17,522 bases of DNA, taken from the NCBI GenBank assembly GCA_903896775.1, contig CAITZE010000241.1, positions 1 through 17,522 on the forward strand, read 5' to 3'. Position 1 is the stretch's first letter. Each line of letters starts with the position of its first letter. The translations under genes and the position numbers were made by a program. The notes beneath the pieces were generated by a model. The model worked only from the letters and a program-made list of their open reading frames with translations, was not told the DNA's origin and ran no database searches. Shown piece by piece: positions 14,550-17,522 of this stretch. This DNA comes from an uncultured bacterium. Lineage in GTDB: Bacteria > Pseudomonadota > Alphaproteobacteria > Rhodospirillales > Rhodospirillaceae.

Positions 14550-14727
14550 TTCATTCATCCTCAAATTGCGCAGAAGCCACGCGCCGAAGTTGCAACGCCT
14601 TTATGTCCCTCACAGTGGTTGCCGTTTCTACCTCGAAAGGCGTACGTAAAGACCGGGAGGTGTAACGAAAGTATTACATACCTTCGCACAGAATATTTCG
14701 GTGCGCGACTCTGCCAAGATGTTGCGC
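14550..14727. other. Divergent control region containing a 9-bp-arm dyad
   Basis: The region upstream of the DUF486 gene contains a near-perfect dyad: CGAAAGTAT (14666-14674), TAC, ATACCTTCG (14678-14686), with one mismatch in nine pairs. An AATATT (14692-14697) just downstream could serve as a -10 element for plus-strand transcription, which would place the dyad where a -35 and spacer normally sit. I cannot find a convincing -35 box. Operator function is a guess from form and position. Confidence 0.45.
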
Positions 14728-14919
14728 ATGGAAACAAAGACACAACAACGCAACCTGCCGGACAGCCTGAAGAAGCGCTTGGCGCTTTACCGGCAGAAGA
14801 GCCAAACCGGCGCCGTTCCGCGCCGCGACCGCTGGACGGTAGCGCGGGGGCGCAGCCAAGCGTTCATGCTGCGCCGGGCCGTCGCGACCACCGCCGCAGG
14901 CACAGACACGCGGCACTAA
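14728..14919 (+). CDS. Possible small, very basic hypothetical protein
   Basis: This open frame encodes 63 residues with 11 Arg and 4 Lys against 4 acidic residues. The N-terminal half is a possible helix (D-S-L-K-K-R-L-A-L-Y-R-Q-K). Third codon positions are strongly G/C, as in the real genes around it. A control region with a dyad lies upstream and a strong hairpin starts 33 bases after the stop, both consistent with a real transcription unit. Against it, no ribosome binding site is visible. Earlier in-frame starts exist (ATG 14719, GTG 14701). I do not recognise the family. It could bind nucleic acid or be a small regulatory peptide, but nothing in the sequence proves that. Confidence 0.4.
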   Translation: METKTQQRNLPDSLKKRLALYRQKSQTGAVPRRDRWTVARGRSQAFMLRRAVATTAAGTDTRH

Positions 14920-14951
14920 TTTCAGATATCGAGTTTTGTTGGGGGCCGAAG

Positions 14952-14978
14952 CGGGCGGGAGATGAATTCTCCCGCCCG
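14952..14978. terminator. Hairpin terminator between the small basic ORF and ppc
   Basis: CGGGCGGGAGA (14952-14962) pairs perfectly with TCTCCCGCCCG (14968-14978) around the 5-base loop TGAAT. It lies 33 bases past the small frame and 36 bases past the end of the convergent ppc gene, so it can stop transcription from both sides. A strong T-run is missing on either strand. A 10-base direct repeat CGTCTGCTTT follows at 14977-14986 and 14991-15000. Confidence 0.6.
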
Positions 14979-15014
14979 TCTGCTTTAAAGCGTCTGCTTT
15001 GTAGCAGTTTGTTA

Positions 15015-17522
15015 TCAGCCGCTATTCCTCAACGCCGCCGCGATGCCGTTCATGGTCAGGTGGATGCCTTGCACGACGGATTCATCGGTATCGCCGTCAC
15101 GGTGACGGCGTAAGAGTTCGATCTGGATGTGGTTGAGCGGATCGATATAGGGGAAGCGGTTGCGGATCGAGCGCGCCAGCAGCGGATTGTCTTCCAGCAA
15201 TTTCTTCTGACCCCGGATAGCCAGCAACACTTCGATGCACGCACTCCATTCGTCGGACAGGCGCGTATAGACGGTGTTGCGCAAGGTGCGGTCGGAGACC
15301 AACTCGGCATAGCGCGACGCGATGCCGATATCGCTTTTGGCCAGCACCATGTCCATGTTGGACAGCATGGTCTTGAAGAAAGGCCAATCGCGGTGCATGG
15401 CCTGCAACTGCTTCATACCGCTCGGGTGCTTGGCGAGCCACGCATTCACGCCGGAGGCAAACCCGTACCAGCCGGGCAGCATTAGGCGGCATTGCGACCA
15501 GCTGAACACCCAGGGAATTGCGCGCAGGTCTTCGATGCGCGACGACTTTTTGCGCGAGGCCGGACGGCTGCCGATATTGAGACTTCCGATTTCGCCGATC
15601 ACGGTGGACTCGCGAAAGTAGTCTTCAAAGCCGGGCGTCTCGTAAACCAGATTGCGGTAGGCCTTAAAGGCTGCGGCGGAAATCGCGTCCATAGCCAGCA
15701 GATAGTCTTCCGGCGGCGCGGCGCTTTCCGGCTCCAACAATGTAGCTTCCAATGTGGCCGCGGCCAGCGTCTCGAGATTGCGTCGGCCCACTTCGGCGTT
15801 GGAATACTTGGCGGCGATGACTTCGCCCTGTTCGGTGATGCGGATGGCACCCTGCACTGCACCTTTGGGCTGGGCGAGGATGGCTTGATAACTGGGTCCG
15901 CCGCCGCGCCCGACCGAGCCGCCGCGGCCGTGAAAGAGCCGCAACCGGATATTGTGGTGTTTGAAGATGCCGATCAGGCCCAGCTCTGCCTTGTATAGCT
16001 CCCAGGTCGATGTGGTGTAGCCGCCGTCTTTGTTGCTGTCGGAATAACCCAGCATCACTTCTTGCACATTGCCGCGCGATTTCAGCAGCTGGCGATATTC
16101 GGGCAGGTTGAATAGCTGATCCATGACACCGGGGCCGTTGCGCAAGTCTTCGATGGTTTCGAACAGCGGAATGATGTCGACATCGAGACGGTCGTCGCGC
16201 GCGTTCAAGAGCCCGGCTTCTTTCAACATCACGGCAACTTCGAGAATATCCGAGGCGCTGGCGGTCTTGGAGATGATGTAATGCGGCACGGCGGCGGCGC
16301 CGTAATGGGCACGGCCCTCGGCGGCGGTGCGCACGATGGCAAGCTCGCCAGTGGTCTCTTTGGAATACTTGATGTGAGGCGCTGAAAGCGGACGTGCGCT
16401 GCTGATCTCGGCGCGCAGCACGGCAAGTCGTCCTTTTTCGTCGAGCTTGAGATAATCGCGGGCGACGCCTGCCGCTTTGAATAACTCGTTGATGACACGT
16501 TCGTGCACGTCGGAGTTTTGGCGCAAGTCCACGGGCGCCAAGTGAAAGCCGAATACGCCTACAGCGCGTTTCAGCAAGCGCAAGCGTCCGCGCGTAAGAT
16601 CTGTCGCGCCATTCAGGGCAAGGGACTGATGAATAGAATCGAGATCCTTAAAGAACTCGGCGGCTTCTGTGTAAGGGCGGCCTTCGCCCATGGCGGGGCG
16701 GGCCGGCTCGATCTGCACTAACGCGTGCGCCGTCGCGGCGAGACGGGCATAGAGCCCGCTGACGGCACGGCGGTAGGGCTCGTTGCGGCGGTGGACGGCG
16801 CGGTCGGGCGAGGCATAGATCAGCTCGCGGATGTCGCCGGTCAGATTGACCATGCGCGCATCCAAGGGTAGCTCGCCGCCCAACTGATAAAGTTCCTCGA
16901 GATAGAAGCGCAGCGCGCGCTCGCTTTGCATCTTCAGCGTATCGCGCAACACTTCCGCGGTGACAAAAGGATTGCCGTCGCGGTCGCCGCCGATCCAGCT
17001 GCCGATATGCAGGAAAGGCGCGATGGCGATATTCGTCCAGCCCATGGCGGTGAGGCTGTCGGAGAGGTTGGCATAAAAGCGCGGCACTTCGCGCAAGAAG
17101 GTCTGGTCGAAATAGGCGAGACCGTTTGTGACTTCATCGATCACGCGCGGTTTGACATCGCGCAAGATGCTGGTCTGCCAAAGCGTGACGATGGCGCGGC
17201 GCAAGCCGTCGCGGTTTTGGGTCAGTTCTTCCGGCGTCAGCTCGATGCGGTCGCGTTGATCCAATAGGCCTGCGATCTCCATTTCGCGGTCGATGGAACT
17301 GCGCCGGCGGATCTCGGTGGGATGCGCGGTCAGCACCGCCGTGCACATGGCGTTGTCAAAGAAATCCTGCATCTGCAAGGGCGAAATGCGCGCGGCCTTG
17401 GCGCGGTTCAGCGCATAGGCCATGGAACCAGGGCGCGGCGGCGCGCCCTGAATCGCGTGCACGCGCGTGCGGCGGATGTGGTGCTGGTCCTCGGCGATGT
17501 TGGCGAGGTGCGAGAAATGGCC
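15015..17522 (-). CDS. ppc: Phosphoenolpyruvate carboxylase (5' end beyond the window)
   Basis: This enzyme carboxylates phosphoenolpyruvate to oxaloacetate, replenishing the TCA cycle in the cytoplasm. The visible 835 residues contain the family motifs in order: L-A-N-I-A-E-D-Q-H-H-I-R-R near the window edge, T-A-H-P-T-E-I-R-R-R-S with the catalytic His, G-G-D-R-D-G-N-P, G-Y-S-D-S-N-K-D-G-G-Y, the catalytic loop F-H-G-R-G-G-S-V-G-R-G-G-G-P, R-A-I-P-W-V-F-S-W-S-Q-C-R-L-M-L-P-G-W-Y-G, and the usual end M-N-G-I-A-A-A-L-R-N-S-G. The frame stays open to base 17522 with conserved sequence, so the GTG at 17462 is internal. By comparison with E. coli Ppc (883), roughly 50-90 residues lie outside. 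No defect is visible. Confidence 0.97.
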   Translation of the reverse strand, partial: GHFSHLANIAEDQHHIRRTRVHAIQGAPPRPGSMAYALNRAKAARISPLQMQDFFDNAMCTAVLTAHPTEIRRRSSIDREMEIAGLLDQRDRIELTPEELTQNRDGLRRAIVTLWQTSILRDVKPRVIDEVTNGLAYFDQTFLREVPRFYANLSDSLTAMGWTNIAIAPFLHIGSWIGGDRDGNPFVTAEVLRDTLKMQSERALRFYLEELYQLGGELPLDARMVNLTGDIRELIYASPDRAVHRRNEPYRRAVSGLYARLAATAHALVQIEPARPAMGEGRPYTEAAEFFKDLDSIHQSLALNGATDLTRGRLRLLKRAVGVFGFHLAPVDLRQNSDVHERVINELFKAAGVARDYLKLDEKGRLAVLRAEISSARPLSAPHIKYSKETTGELAIVRTAAEGRAHYGAAAVPHYIISKTASASDILEVAVMLKEAGLLNARDDRLDVDIIPLFETIEDLRNGPGVMDQLFNLPEYRQLLKSRGNVQEVMLGYSDSNKDGGYTTSTWELYKAELGLIGIFKHHNIRLRLFHGRGGSVGRGGGPSYQAILAQPKGAVQGAIRITEQGEVIAAKYSNAEVGRRNLETLAAATLEATLLEPESAAPPEDYLLAMDAISAAAFKAYRNLVYETPGFEDYFRESTVIGEIGSLNIGSRPASRKKSSRIEDLRAIPWVFSWSQCRLMLPGWYGFASGVNAWLAKHPSGMKQLQAMHRDWPFFKTMLSNMDMVLAKSDIGIASRYAELVSDRTLRNTVYTRLSDEWSACIEVLLAIRGQKKLLEDNPLLARSIRNRFPYIDPLNHIQIELLRRHRDGDTDESVVQGIHLTMNGIAAALRNSG

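Noticed and set aside
14977..15000. Direct repeat CGTCTGCTTT twice with a 4-base spacer
   Set aside because: Only two copies of 10 bases next to a terminator. Probably a chance or local slippage duplication, not an array or attachment site.
14178..15113. 311-residue open frame on the plus strand
   Set aside because: It runs antisense through the DUF486 gene, across the intergenic region and hairpin, and into the 3' end of ppc. It has no family resemblance and is a chance open frame in GC-rich DNA.
17460..17462. GTG as the start of ppc
   Set aside because: Conserved PEP carboxylase sequence (L-A-N-I-A-E...H-H-I-R-R) continues upstream in frame to the window edge, so the gene is truncated by the window and the GTG is internal.
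1..17522. Search for CRISPR arrays, tRNA/rRNA genes, transposases, integrases and riboswitches
   Set aside because: No regularly spaced repeats, cloverleaf-like segments, transposase motifs or long structured leaders were seen by reading both strands. A tRNAscan or Rfam search would be needed to exclude small RNAs formally.

Overview
The window looks like a stretch of chromosome from a GC-rich alphaproteobacterium. The support is the strong G/C preference at third codon positions, the protein types present (a DUF1489-like protein, a FadN-type beta-oxidation set, an alphaproteobacterial-looking SCP-2 protein) and the tight minus-strand operon. I cannot name a genus from sequence alone. I see no phage, insertion sequence, CRISPR array, tRNA or rRNA, and no sign of recent gene transfer. 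Genes are cut by both edges: an ABC ATPase at the left and phosphoenolpyruvate carboxylase at the right.

Layout. (1) Positions 2-1125, plus strand: the C-terminal end of an ABC ATPase overlapping a YadH-like ABC-2 permease. (2) Positions 1122-9340, minus strand: six closely spaced genes read right to left. They are an acyl-CoA synthetase (fadD type), a thiolase (fadA type), a FadN-type 3-hydroxyacyl-CoA dehydrogenase/enoyl-CoA hydratase, a small exported intradiol-dioxygenase-like protein, a ~600-residue acyl-CoA dehydrogenase, and a hot-dog thioesterase. Gaps are 8-54 bases, so this is very likely one operon encoding a complete fatty-acid activation and beta-oxidation cycle. The secreted dioxygenase-like protein in the middle is the odd member. 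A perfect 9-base inverted repeat lies in the leader ahead of fadD. (3) Positions 9558-9866, minus strand: a small SCP-2 (sterol carrier/lipid-binding) protein just upstream of the fatty-acid operon, divergent from the next block. (4) Positions 10118-13670, plus strand: a 413-residue protein whose C-terminal half is a degenerate EAL domain, followed by a membrane-bound Cache-HAMP-SpoIIE (RsbU-type) phosphatase. Together they look like a signalling pair. (5) Positions 13696-14174: a perfect 14-bp-stem palindrome and a DUF1489-like gene. (6) Positions 14202-14549, minus strand: a DUF486-type small membrane protein, then a divergent control region with a dyad, a possible 63-residue very basic protein, and a strong hairpin terminator. 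(7) Positions 15015 to the right edge, minus strand: ppc, which feeds oxaloacetate into the TCA cycle and fits an organism growing on acetyl-CoA-yielding substrates such as fatty acids.

Most of the window is ordinary core metabolism. The parts that deserve a second look are the degenerate EAL protein paired with an RsbU-type phosphatase, the exported intradiol dioxygenase inside a beta-oxidation operon, and three non-coding dyads (9416-9454, 13696-13726, 14666-14686).
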